Assembly: GCF_019603315.1 (NCBI RefSeq) | Contig: NZ_CP080649.1 | Span: forward strand, 3,048,176 to 3,112,175 | Source of the DNA: Ruficoccus sp. ZRK36 | GTDB lineage: Bacteria > Verrucomicrobiota > Verrucomicrobiia > Opitutales > Cerasicoccaceae | Direction of reading: 5' to 3' | DNA: 64,000 nt | Part shown: positions 24,631 through 32,640 of the stretch, one piece after another | Position numbering within the stretch: the first letter of the stretch is position 1 | Layout of the letters: every line of letters starts with the position of its first letter | Position numbers and translations under genes: made by a program | Notes under the pieces: model-generated | What the model was told of the DNA's origin: nothing | Seen by the model: only the letters and a program-made list of their open reading frames with translations | Database searches by the model: none

Positions 24631-25980
24631 ATGTCAAAATATCTGTTCCAGATCTTACGCGGAGTATTGCGCGCGCCGGCCAATGAGGAAGGCGCGGGCG
24701 GAGGGGCCGCCGTTCCCCCGTCGCAAGACGAACCGGCCGAGGAGGTATCCGTGACTCCGACCTCAGAGCAGGCAGAGGATATGATTGCCCGCAGACTCGC
24801 AGAAAACACCGAACTCTCAGAGGAGGACGAAGGAGCGCCGACCGGCGAAGAAGCGGCCTCCTCCGAGGATCAACCCAAACAGACAGACGCACAAGACGAT
24901 GCGCTCCCGGTCGCCGAGGAGCAGCGGGAAGCCTTTGAGGCAATGAGCGCGGAGGGCCAGCAGGCTGTCCGCGACATCATGGCCGAGTTGGCAGACCGCG
25001 CCGAGGACGACGTGCTGGCGCTGACCGATGCACAGAAAAAGGCACTGGATGAGCTTTCCGACGAGGATCGTGCAGCCGTTGAGGACATGCTCGACCCTTA
25101 CCTGGGGGCTCGCGAGGAGGCCGAGGAGGGGGAGGACGAAGACCCCGAGAAGTCGGACTTCAAGAACCTCCCGAAGTGGGCGAAGAAAGAAATCTCCGAC
25201 CACCGCAAGCGCAGCCGCGAGGCACAGTCCAAGGTCGCTGAGGCCGAGGAGCAAGTGGCCACCGCCAACAAATCGCTGAAGGCCGTGCAGGCCGAGCTGG
25301 ATGAGGTCCGCGCGAAGCGGATCGTGCCGGCACCGACTGCGCAGAATCCGCTCTCGGCCGTCGAGGACATCGACGCTTACGAGGAGGACATCTTTCGCCT
25401 TCAGGTATGGCTGGAGCGACACCCCGAGGGCGGCGAGTACACGCACCCCGGAGCCGACCAGCCGACCACCTACACCGATGAGCAGATCCCGGAGCTGAAG
25501 GCTTTGGTTCAAAAGGATCTCCTGCGCAACATCCCGCGCCGGCGTGAATACATCGCGGCCGAGCAAAAGTTTGAGGGGCAGACCCGGCAGGCCTTCCCTC
25601 AGCTTGATAAGGAGGGGCACTGGCTCGCGAAGGACGTGAATATGCTCTACGGCAAGCTGCCCGAGGTGAAGCGGTACCCCGCCCACCGGGGGGCGCTGGT
25701 ACGGCAGGCCGTCGGCGGTAAGTTGATCGAGCTTTTCGGGCCGAAGGCGGTCGAGCAGCTCGACAAGTGGATCGAGCAGGCGGCGCAGGGCAAGGCCAAC
25801 CCGAAGGGGAAAGGCGGCCGTCCGGACCTGAGTGTGTCCACCAAGCCGAAGGTGCGCAAACCGCTCCCCATCGTGCGCGGGTCGAAGCCACGGCCGGCTC
25901 CTCGCCGGTCTGTGCAGTCTGCAATGGAAAAGGGAGGATCTTTGGAGGAGGCCGAAGCGTTGCTGGCAGAGCGACTTTAG
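24631..25980 (+). CDS. Putative scaffolding protein
   Basis: The 449-residue protein has a strong ribosome site (GAGGAGG). Residues 15-180 are extremely acidic and disordered, followed by a coiled coil (REAQSKVAEAEEQVATANKS) and a basic, proline-rich C-terminus. Acidic coiled-coil protein directly ahead of the capsid gene is the hallmark of scaffold. No protease motif is seen. It would guide capsid assembly and leave before DNA packaging. Confidence 0.75.
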   Translation: MSKYLFQILRGVLRAPANEEGAGGGAAVPPSQDEPAEEVSVTPTSEQAEDMIARRLAENTELSEEDEGAPTGEEAASSEDQPKQTDAQDDALPVAEEQREAFEAMSAEGQQAVRDIMAELADRAEDDVLALTDAQKKALDELSDEDRAAVEDMLDPYLGAREEAEEGEDEDPEKSDFKNLPKWAKKEISDHRKRSREAQSKVAEAEEQVATANKSLKAVQAELDEVRAKRIVPAPTAQNPLSAVEDIDAYEEDIFRLQVWLERHPEGGEYTHPGADQPTTYTDEQIPELKALVQKDLLRNIPRRREYIAAEQKFEGQTRQAFPQLDKEGHWLAKDVNMLYGKLPEVKRYPAHRGALVRQAVGGKLIELFGPKAVEQLDKWIEQAAQGKANPKGKGGRPDLSVSTKPKVRKPLPIVRGSKPRPAPRRSVQSAMEKGGSLEEAEALLAERL

Positions 25981-26008
25981 CGCCACCCCTGACAACTCTT
26001 TATGTAAT

Positions 26009-27025
26009 ATGCCTAAACTTATACAGCCGAATATCACCGGGGCGCGCAAAGACATTTCCGACGCCCTGTTTTTCGTCGATGCGGAGGAGACTCCGTATCT
26101 CTCCCTTGTTCCCAAGGGCGACCAGATCACTAATGGCGATGACGTCTCCTGGCCGGCGGATCTTCCGGGCCACGTCTCCGGTCGCGGTAAAAAGGACGGC
26201 TCGCCCGCCAAGCCCATCACCGGGCAGAGCGACGACTATAACCTCGTCAAGACCCGGCCTCACTGGTTTCAGGAGACGGTCGGCGTCGGTAAGAAAGCCG
26301 AAAATCTGACCGACCGGGCCGGGGTGGGCCACAAGAAACTCATGGCGCGCGAGGTCATGAAGGCACTCAAGGCCCTCAAGACGACCGCCGACCGCGTGTG
26401 CTGCGACGACACGGACAGTCGCGCGGAAGGGGCCGACGGCTCGGAGACGCGCGGCCTTGGCTCGTGGTTCTCGACCGCCGCACAGGCCGACCTGCCTGTG
26501 CCTGAGAAATATCGGCCGGAGTCGGACGCCGTTAAAACCACCGCCTGGGGGGACATTGTCGAGGAGACTATTCAGGATCTCGTCGATGCCATCTACCTTT
26601 CCACGGGCACCAGTGGGAAGTTCCTCGGCCTCGCCGGCATCAAGATGAAGCGCAAGATCTCCTCGTGGAGTGTCTACTCGCCGGATAAGGCCAGTACGAC
26701 TCAGCTTCGCCAGGTCAATCAGGGCGTGAAGGATCGCATCCTGACCAGCGTGGTTGATCTGCTCGAATGCGACAGTGGCACGGTCGAGCTCCGCAAGAGC
26801 CGTAACCTCGGCTGGGACCGCGACTTCGACAAGGACACGAAGCCCTCGGTCGCGAGCACGCGCCGCCTCTACATCCTCGACACCAAGGCCTGCAAACTTC
26901 GCCAGGGCTGGGGACCGGTCCATGAGCCGCTGCCCAATGACGGCGGCGGTAAGGCCGGCATCGTCGAGTGGTGTGTGGCGCACTGTGTCACCCCGAAGAC
27001 CGGCGGCGTTATCAAGCCCTCCTGA
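26009..27025 (+). CDS. Major capsid protein, SU10-like
   Basis: The 338-residue protein begins with the N-terminal pattern of SU10-type capsids: GARKDISDALFFVDAEETPY, then SLVPKGDQI and a Trp-containing stretch, and later HWFQETVGV and SGT-like turns. These adopt the HK97 fold. Position after the scaffold and before a decoration-like protein fits. It starts at ATG 26009 without a strong ribosome site; translation could be partly coupled to the scaffold gene 28 bp away. Confidence 0.8.
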   Translation: MPKLIQPNITGARKDISDALFFVDAEETPYLSLVPKGDQITNGDDVSWPADLPGHVSGRGKKDGSPAKPITGQSDDYNLVKTRPHWFQETVGVGKKAENLTDRAGVGHKKLMAREVMKALKALKTTADRVCCDDTDSRAEGADGSETRGLGSWFSTAAQADLPVPEKYRPESDAVKTTAWGDIVEETIQDLVDAIYLSTGTSGKFLGLAGIKMKRKISSWSVYSPDKASTTQLRQVNQGVKDRILTSVVDLLECDSGTVELRKSRNLGWDRDFDKDTKPSVASTRRLYILDTKACKLRQGWGPVHEPLPNDGGGKAGIVEWCVAHCVTPKTGGVIKPS

Positions 27026-27070
27026 TCCTGCGGGCCGATCACCAACCTAACGAATAACGAAAGAGAAACC

Positions 27071-27532
27071 ATGTACGACATGTCTCGCATTATCGCCCGC
27101 GCGCTGGCTGAGTCCTCCGTCAAGATCCTCTCGACCTTTATCACGGCCGAAGACCTGACCGAGGAAACCGCCAATACCGCGCAGGTTATCGCGGCCTTTC
27201 AGGCCAAACCGGGGGATATGGTCCTCGGCGTCGGCTACTCGCTGGAGACTCCCTTTGCGGATGCCAGCGACGCGGCCTTTAACACGAACACGATCCAGGT
27301 CGGCGACGGTGTGGACCCGGATCGCCTGCTCGCCAGCCTTCAGGCTAACGCCAACGGCTCCTTCGTCAAATACGGCTCTAGTGCCGGCGGCGCGATGCCC
27401 TTCACCTACACGGCCGAGGATACCATCGACGTGACGGTTGGGGCAATGAGCGGGAAGTCCCTCGTGAACATCGACACGGGTAAGCTCTGGCTGCACCTGT
27501 TTTACCACAATCTCAAAGACTTGAGCCAGTAA
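27071..27532 (+). CDS. Probable capsid decoration or head protein
   Basis: The 153-residue protein is beta-rich (GDMVLGVGYSLETPF, then FVKYGSSAGGAMPFTYTAED), placed directly after the capsid gene where cement proteins are found. A terminator follows. The role is inferred from position and composition. Confidence 0.55.
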   Translation: MYDMSRIIARALAESSVKILSTFITAEDLTEETANTAQVIAAFQAKPGDMVLGVGYSLETPFADASDAAFNTNTIQVGDGVDPDRLLASLQANANGSFVKYGSSAGGAMPFTYTAEDTIDVTVGAMSGKSLVNIDTGKLWLHLFYHNLKDLSQ

Positions 27533-27563
27533 GGCTCCCGGCGGATACGCCAATCATGATACC

Positions 27564-27610
27564 GGGCGGCCCTGCCGCACCCCCGTGGCCGGGTCGCCCA
27601 CCTTATTTTT
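27564..27610 (+). terminator. Terminator-like hairpin after the head genes
   Basis: A 9-bp stem GGGCGGCCC/GGGTCGCCC (one G-U pair) encloses a further GC-rich region and is followed by ACCTTATTTTT. It also ends at the start of the next gene. Confidence 0.65.
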
Positions 27611-28126
27611 ATGACTCCCATCGTACAGACCGAAACGACGCAGGAACGGCGGCAGCGCCGGATGAATGAGCTTGCTACGCAAACCTCTCAGGGGGATCGC
27701 GTGGCTCTGGGTCTTGAGCGCGTTGTGATCTGCGGGGTGGACATCACCGATGAGATACTGGAGATTGCTCGCGAGGAGCAGGCTCAACGCCTCCGAAGGG
27801 CAGTCGAAGATCAGCGCCTCCTGGCGCAGCTTGGCGGCACCGTTGTGCGCCACACTCGCAAGTTCAAGATTGGATCTGTCCGGCCGATGCCGGGCGTTTA
27901 CCAGTATTGGGTCGACCGGGAAAACCGGGAGAATAACCACTGGGGAAAAGAGGAGATCAACCCGTGGGACCATGAGGAATTTCGCCGGGATCTCGCGCGG
28001 GACAATCCGGAGATCCGGACGGTCTACGCCAAACCGACCGACCGCGTGAGTATGTCCGGGGTGGCCGATGGCCTCTTTACCGGTGCAGGTTGGTCGAATA
28101 AACGCTCTACCCAGACATACGGCTGA
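27611..28126 (+). CDS. Hypothetical head-tail region protein
   Basis: The 171-residue protein has a charged helical N-terminus (TTQERRQRRMNELATQ) and a middle with VVICGVDITDEIL. It ends NKRSTQTYG. The stop overlaps the next start. It may be a head-completion protein, but no domain is recognised. Confidence 0.6.
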   Translation: MTPIVQTETTQERRQRRMNELATQTSQGDRVALGLERVVICGVDITDEILEIAREEQAQRLRRAVEDQRLLAQLGGTVVRHTRKFKIGSVRPMPGVYQYWVDRENRENNHWGKEEINPWDHEEFRRDLARDNPEIRTVYAKPTDRVSMSGVADGLFTGAGWSNKRSTQTYG

Positions 28127-28998
28127 TGCGGTCCATTGCCTACAGTGATTTGCTCAACCGTGTAGCCGTGAAGGTGGGCATCGCCCCCTCCGAGCTGAAT
28201 GACGACGACCGGGCCATGCTCGGTCCCATTATTCAGGAGCAATACGAATACTGCTACGGCGAGCATCCTTGGCCTGAGTTGATGGCGATTGAGGAGCGCG
28301 CAACGGGCAAGGCCCCGTGGGAGGAGAGCGAGACCTACCCGGCCGGCACGATTATTACCTACGAGGGAAATTTCTACGAAGCGGCCGTCTTGACAACTGG
28401 GGCGACCCCCGCCGGCAGCGAAGACTGGACCAAGCTCGAAAACTACTGGCCGAGGATCTCGTGGGAAGCAGAGGGGAAAAACGCTCTTGGCGACCCGCTC
28501 GGCGTTTACCTGGTAGATCCTCGCGTCTACGGGAACCCGCGCCGATACGATCCCGATATTTACCCCGAGGGGCTGCGTGTACCGGACAGGGCAGGAGCGA
28601 CGGTCTTCGTTAGATACCGTCCTGAGCCGCTGAAGTTTAGCGGGCCCGACTACGACAACAGTGCAACCTACGAGGTTGATCAACAGATTTACTTTTCCAC
28701 TGACTTTTACCGGTGCCTGAGTCCGACGTCGGCCGGGCAGTCTCCCACGACCACCCCGGCGAAGTGGGCGAAGGTAGAAATGCCCCGGGCGTTCGGAAAG
28801 GCCATCGCCCTACTCTCCCGTGCCGGCTGGCTCGAAAGTGATGGGCAGGACGGCAACGGCGAGCGTTCGCGGCGACTCGGTGAGGACGCGCTCGATGCCG
28901 AGATCCTTAAAGTCGTGAAGCAGATGCGCCAGCGGCCGAGCGTGTCATTCGCAAGCATGCCTCGGCCTCAATCCACTTACTGCGGGAGTGCCCGCTAA
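28126..28998 (+). CDS. Head-tail connector-like protein with carbohydrate-binding-like inserts
   Basis: The 290-residue protein has helical ends (start AYSDLLNRVAVKVGI; end EILKVVKQMRQRP) as in podovirus adaptor proteins. Two inserted beta modules resemble CBM5/12-type repeats: one with YPAGTIITYEGNFYEA and a closing EDW at about residues 67-105, and one with YEVDQQIYFSTDFYRC and a closing KW at about 184-222. The connector role is inferred from position; the modules may bind glycans or stabilise the neck. Confidence 0.6.
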   Translation: MRSIAYSDLLNRVAVKVGIAPSELNDDDRAMLGPIIQEQYEYCYGEHPWPELMAIEERATGKAPWEESETYPAGTIITYEGNFYEAAVLTTGATPAGSEDWTKLENYWPRISWEAEGKNALGDPLGVYLVDPRVYGNPRRYDPDIYPEGLRVPDRAGATVFVRYRPEPLKFSGPDYDNSATYEVDQQIYFSTDFYRCLSPTSAGQSPTTTPAKWAKVEMPRAFGKAIALLSRAGWLESDGQDGNGERSRRLGEDALDAEILKVVKQMRQRPSVSFASMPRPQSTYCGSAR

Positions 28999-29009
28999 CC
29001 TACGTAGCA

Positions 29010-29333
29010 ATGAGTCAATTCGTCAGCAACCTACCACACAACATGATCTGTCGCTCCTATGAGCAGATCACGGCCGGGAGTACGGCACAGAGCCTGGCCG
29101 ACGTCGGCGTCGAGATCGACGAACGGATCAACTATGTCCTTTTCACTTTTGAGGGGCCGGGACCGGTGCGCTATCGTGGCGACGGAGGCGTCCCCACGGC
29201 CGACGTTGGCGTCCCCTACTACGAAGGCGGGCAGCGCATGGTCAGTGCGGCCGAGGCGCGCGCATCGCAGTTCTACGCAGCTGCTGATACCGTCGTGAAT
29301 GTCGAGCTGCTCAATACTGGAGGTAGCCGCTAA
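29010..29333 (+). CDS. Small virion-region protein
   Basis: The 107-residue protein is beta-rich with INYVLFTFEGPGPVRYRGDG and ends VVNVELLNTGGSR. Its stop overlaps the fibre-like gene start. It may be a head-decoration or fibre-attachment protein. Confidence 0.55.
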   Translation: MSQFVSNLPHNMICRSYEQITAGSTAQSLADVGVEIDERINYVLFTFEGPGPVRYRGDGGVPTADVGVPYYEGGQRMVSAAEARASQFYAAADTVVNVELLNTGGSR

Positions 29334-31033
29334 TGCCGGCATCTAAGACAGGCCTTGGCCGCTTCCTCTCGAAGCTGCGCACTCTCAGCCCAAACTGGAG
29401 CAGCCCCTCGAAGTTTGTCCGCGAAGACGGGGCACTGATCGAGCTCCCCGGCGGCGGGGATATGCTCGGGGCAAATAACCTTGCCGAGCTTACCGACGCT
29501 GCGGCCTCGCGGGCCAACCTGGGCGTCTACAGTAAGGTTGAGGCTGAGGTTCTCGCTGCCAAGCCCTTCGGCTCTGCGTTGTATTTGGATGGATCGACGG
29601 GGGTTGTTCAAGCGGCGGTGACGGGTACTGGGGTTGCACTTGCGGGGCACACCCGTACGGTGCTTGCCTGGGTCAAGTGCGTGGACGATGGGTCAACGAC
29701 GCTTGAGAGCATCATATCCGCTGGCGGGTCAGCATCAGGCGGTTGGCATTTAGGGGTCGAGGGAGCCGACCGGTCAACGCTCGCGTTTGGAACTAAAGAG
29801 GATTCGGCGAATTCTAACTACAAGACATGGCGGTGGACTAACGCTCTCACCGCAGACCGTTGGCACTCGATCTGCATGGTCCTCAATTTTGAGACACCGG
29901 GAGCTGAGGTTGTTACGGCTTATGTTGACGGGGTCGCCCTCCCCTCCCCATCTGTGAGCATAGAAGGGACAACCTATGGCGATTCGACCGAGCCGTTGCG
30001 TTTCGGTGTTCGCGGTCCCTCAACGTCGCCGTGGCAAGGATTTATGACCGCTGCCGCTTTTTACAATTATGGTCTTACTGCCCCGATTGCCGCTGCCCGT
30101 TTTGGCAATCAGCCCACGGAGCCGATTGCATCGGCAACTGACCTGCGCGGCTGGCTCGACCTGCTGGATAGCGCTTCGGCATGGCAAGACACGACGCACC
30201 CTTATTCGACGTTTACGGGAGATGGTGTGGATGGCTTCGAGGCCACTGTAGCCAGCTCATCCGACCGCCGTGCTTACCTGCTCACAAACACCAAGCTGTC
30301 GGCTGGGGACCGCGTGCGCGTAGAATTTGATATTGCTTGCGACATCCCCGGCGCGATTCAGGGCAGCCTGTATAATCCGGTTTCGACGGCTGGCAGTGGC
30401 TCCGGTATCGCTTTCATGGATGAAGAATGGGGCGGCATAGCAGAGCCCACGGGCGGCTTAGATCAGGGCTTTGTGGAGTTTACCGGCAACGGTCATGCCA
30501 CCTATGAAGGCACAATCACAGCGACCATTTCAAATATGGTTGCGTTCCGTTTTGCTACAACTTCGACGGGGCCGCTCACGTTGACCGTGTCCAATTTCTC
30601 CATCCGCCGCATTGGTGCCTCGGTATATTCCGCCTCGCAAGCGGGCCGAGCCGGCTACCAGCTCAATGACCTAAGTAGTAATGGATACCATGGTCTGATC
30701 TCTGCCACCGGTGGCTTCTGGACTGAGCCGACACTGAGCGACAGCTACCGGGCAACTGGCGTCGATGCTTCCTCGCCGTCAGGCATGTACCTGGGGCGGG
30801 CTGGGGATCTGATGCCCGCCAATGCCATCGTCACCTCCGTCGTGGTCGATGGGACCGTCTACGCCATCACCGCCGCACAGGACGTTGCCGAGCGCCGCAT
30901 TCAGCTTTTACCCAACGGGAGCGATTTGGACGTACGCCGTAGTGACGGCTCCAATACGACGACTCTCGTTTCCGCTGCTGCCGTCTCCGACCTCAGCGAC
31001 GTGAGCATCATCATCAACTTCCAGACCTTTTAA
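29333..31033 (+). CDS. Tail fibre-like protein with LamG/concanavalin-like domain
   Basis: The 566-residue protein carries near residue 50 a motif typical of phage fibre N-termini (LAELTDAAASRANLGVYSK). Residues 80-240 look like a LamG/concanavalin-type domain (AGHTRTVLAWVKC, then WHSICMVLNFE, VTAYVDGVALP). The rest is beta-rich with a possible second sandwich and a YHGLISATGGFW segment. It probably recognises a host surface glycan. No chaperone domain is evident. Confidence 0.7.
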   Translation: MPASKTGLGRFLSKLRTLSPNWSSPSKFVREDGALIELPGGGDMLGANNLAELTDAAASRANLGVYSKVEAEVLAAKPFGSALYLDGSTGVVQAAVTGTGVALAGHTRTVLAWVKCVDDGSTTLESIISAGGSASGGWHLGVEGADRSTLAFGTKEDSANSNYKTWRWTNALTADRWHSICMVLNFETPGAEVVTAYVDGVALPSPSVSIEGTTYGDSTEPLRFGVRGPSTSPWQGFMTAAAFYNYGLTAPIAAARFGNQPTEPIASATDLRGWLDLLDSASAWQDTTHPYSTFTGDGVDGFEATVASSSDRRAYLLTNTKLSAGDRVRVEFDIACDIPGAIQGSLYNPVSTAGSGSGIAFMDEEWGGIAEPTGGLDQGFVEFTGNGHATYEGTITATISNMVAFRFATTSTGPLTLTVSNFSIRRIGASVYSASQAGRAGYQLNDLSSNGYHGLISATGGFWTEPTLSDSYRATGVDASSPSGMYLGRAGDLMPANAIVTSVVVDGTVYAITAAQDVAERRIQLLPNGSDLDVRRSDGSNTTTLVSAAAVSDLSDVSIIINFQTF

Positions 31034-31036
31034 ACC

Positions 31037-31249
31037 ATGACTTTTGAGCGCGCCCAAATCGAGCCCGACGGCACCGCCAAGCTTATTTACAGCGTCGCTG
31101 GTGGGGAGACGCCGCGTCCCATGCCTGCCGGTAAGGACGCACCCGCAAACACACTCTCTGCCGACTGGGACCACGATACTCTCACGCTGACCTGCCACCT
31201 CGACGACGATTCCACGCACCCGATAACCCTCACCGAGGCCGAAATCTAG
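31037..31249 (+). CDS. Small protein after the fibre gene
   Basis: The 70-residue protein has a beta-rich, acidic composition (TLTLTCHLDDDSTHPITL). It may be a fibre-assembly partner, going by position. No domain recognised. Confidence 0.5.
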   Translation: MTFERAQIEPDGTAKLIYSVAGGETPRPMPAGKDAPANTLSADWDHDTLTLTCHLDDDSTHPITLTEAEI

Positions 31250-31283
31250 GCCGCTAGTCTTTAACACCCAACCACACACCAAC

Positions 31284-31976
31284 ATGAAGAAGCTTATTCT
31301 TATTCTCGGGCTGGCTGCTGCCGCCCTGTCCTTCGGCGGTTGCGATACCGTAAGGAACGCTGTCTACGATGAAGTCCGAACTCCGACCGGTGAAGTCAAG
31401 TCCGGCGATGGCGTTCTCGTTTCCGCGCTTCCGGCCGACGTGCAGGAGGTTGCTATTGCTCAAGGCTATGACATGACGGACGTGATCTTCCTGGATGAAA
31501 TGGATGCTGCTACAGTGGCAAAGATCCGGGCCGAAAATCCGGCGATCATCACTCCGAAGACGCGCGAATATTACACCGTTGAGTACAAGCTGACGCCTGC
31601 CGCCGAAGCGGCGCGGCAAGCCACTGGCGCAATCCCTATTCCTGGGGCAAACTACATCCCGATTATCCTTGGCACGATTGGGGGTGTCGTGGCGACGTGG
31701 ATGAAAACCAAGAAGACGGTAGCGAAGGCGCAAAAGGAAGTGAGTATCAAGGATAAGGCCATTGATACGTTCGCAGAAGTCGATGATGGCGTTCAGAACT
31801 TCATGGATCTCCACGCGGATGAAAACCCGGAGCTTGTTAAGAAGTATTATGCTTGGCGCGGTGAGGCGCTGCGCGTCATCGGCGGTGCCAAAGGCGTGCT
31901 GACCGAAGTCGAGGATGCGGTTAATCGTAACGCCACCCCGACGCAGATCACAGCGAAGAACCTTAGCTCCGACTAG
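31284..31976 (+). CDS. Phage lipoprotein, possible outer spanin-like or superinfection factor
   Basis: The 230-residue protein has a lipoprotein signal with lipobox SFGGC, so Cys20 would be lipidated. A second hydrophobic stretch (YIPIILGTIGGVVATW, about residues 122-137) and a helical C-terminus follow. It sits next to a membrane-anchored coiled-coil protein, which resembles a spanin pair, although 230 residues is long for an outer spanin. Other roles, such as blocking superinfection, remain possible. Confidence 0.6.
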   Translation: MKKLILILGLAAAALSFGGCDTVRNAVYDEVRTPTGEVKSGDGVLVSALPADVQEVAIAQGYDMTDVIFLDEMDAATVAKIRAENPAIITPKTREYYTVEYKLTPAAEAARQATGAIPIPGANYIPIILGTIGGVVATWMKTKKTVAKAQKEVSIKDKAIDTFAEVDDGVQNFMDLHADENPELVKKYYAWRGEALRVIGGAKGVLTEVEDAVNRNATPTQITAKNLSSD

Positions 31977-31983
31977 CCCTCTC

Positions 31984-32014
31984 GCCCGCCGGGGAAGGAC
32001 ATGCTCGGGCGGGC
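31984..32014 (+). terminator. Weak hairpin after the lipoprotein gene
   Basis: GCCCGCC and GGCGGGC pair across a 17-nt loop, followed by only a few T. Tentative. Confidence 0.35.
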
Positions 32015-32038
32015 TTCACCTTCGCGCACTGAACGCAT

Positions 32039-32419
32039 ATGAAACCCACGGCCTTTTCTACGCTCATCCTCACCATCATTATCACCTTTGTCTTAGGGCA
32101 GGTGCTCGACTTCCTGAAGGAGAGCCCGGTTCGTTCCGCACAGGTTGAGCAGTTGGCCGAGGATATGGCCGCGATGAAAACCGGCACCGAGGAGGCACTG
32201 GAAGAGGTGAAGGCCGACTCCAAAGAGGCTTCGCTCGCGCGGGCTGAAATCAAGGCCTCTATCGTCGGCCTGCAAATGCAGTTTGTCGGGCTCGACCTGT
32301 GGTCCCGCTCTCAGCACGACGATTACGCGCGGGAGCGTTCCGACTGGGAGCGTAAGAAGGATCTAAAAGACCTGGAGCAGGACAAGCGCATGGAGCGGAT
32401 CGAGGGAGGTGGGCCCTAG
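32039..32419 (+). CDS. Membrane-anchored coiled-coil protein, inner-spanin-like
   Basis: The 126-residue protein has one N-terminal membrane helix (residues 6-24, FSTLILTIIITFVLGQVL) and long charged helices ending in a Lys/Glu-rich coil. This matches an inner spanin. Its neighbour is the lipoprotein. A holin role is less likely with one helix and a long coil. The next small gene overlaps its stop. Confidence 0.55.
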   Translation: MKPTAFSTLILTIIITFVLGQVLDFLKESPVRSAQVEQLAEDMAAMKTGTEEALEEVKADSKEASLARAEIKASIVGLQMQFVGLDLWSRSQHDDYARERSDWERKKDLKDLEQDKRMERIEGGGP

Positions 32420-32640
32420 TGGACCAGCTCGTATCCGAGATAAGCGGGCACGAGCAAGCCTGCCACCACATGGACTGTGCCCGGGCGCATGGATCCTTGA
32501 TGGACTGGCACCTGAAGATGGCGGCCGCCGCCTTGCGCGGGCAACCACACACAACGGTCGGGCCGATGCCCGACATTTCCCTTAACGACAAAACTTCCCA
32601 TGCCTCGCGGATACAACAAAGAGCAGAAGCAGGACGGTGA
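32419..32640 (+). CDS. Small His/Cys-containing protein, doubtful
   Basis: The 73-residue frame starts at a GTG overlapping the previous stop and runs 41 bp into the next gene. CHHMDCARAHGSLMDWHLKM has the look of a short metal-binding helix pair, but the overlap makes it uncertain. Confidence 0.4.
   Translation: MDQLVSEISGHEQACHHMDCARAHGSLMDWHLKMAAAALRGQPHTTVGPMPDISLNDKTSHASRIQQRAEAGR

Noticed and set aside
24817-26220. 467-codon leftward frame opposite scaffold and capsid
   Set aside because: Antisense frame produced by high GC; it spans two well-placed genes.
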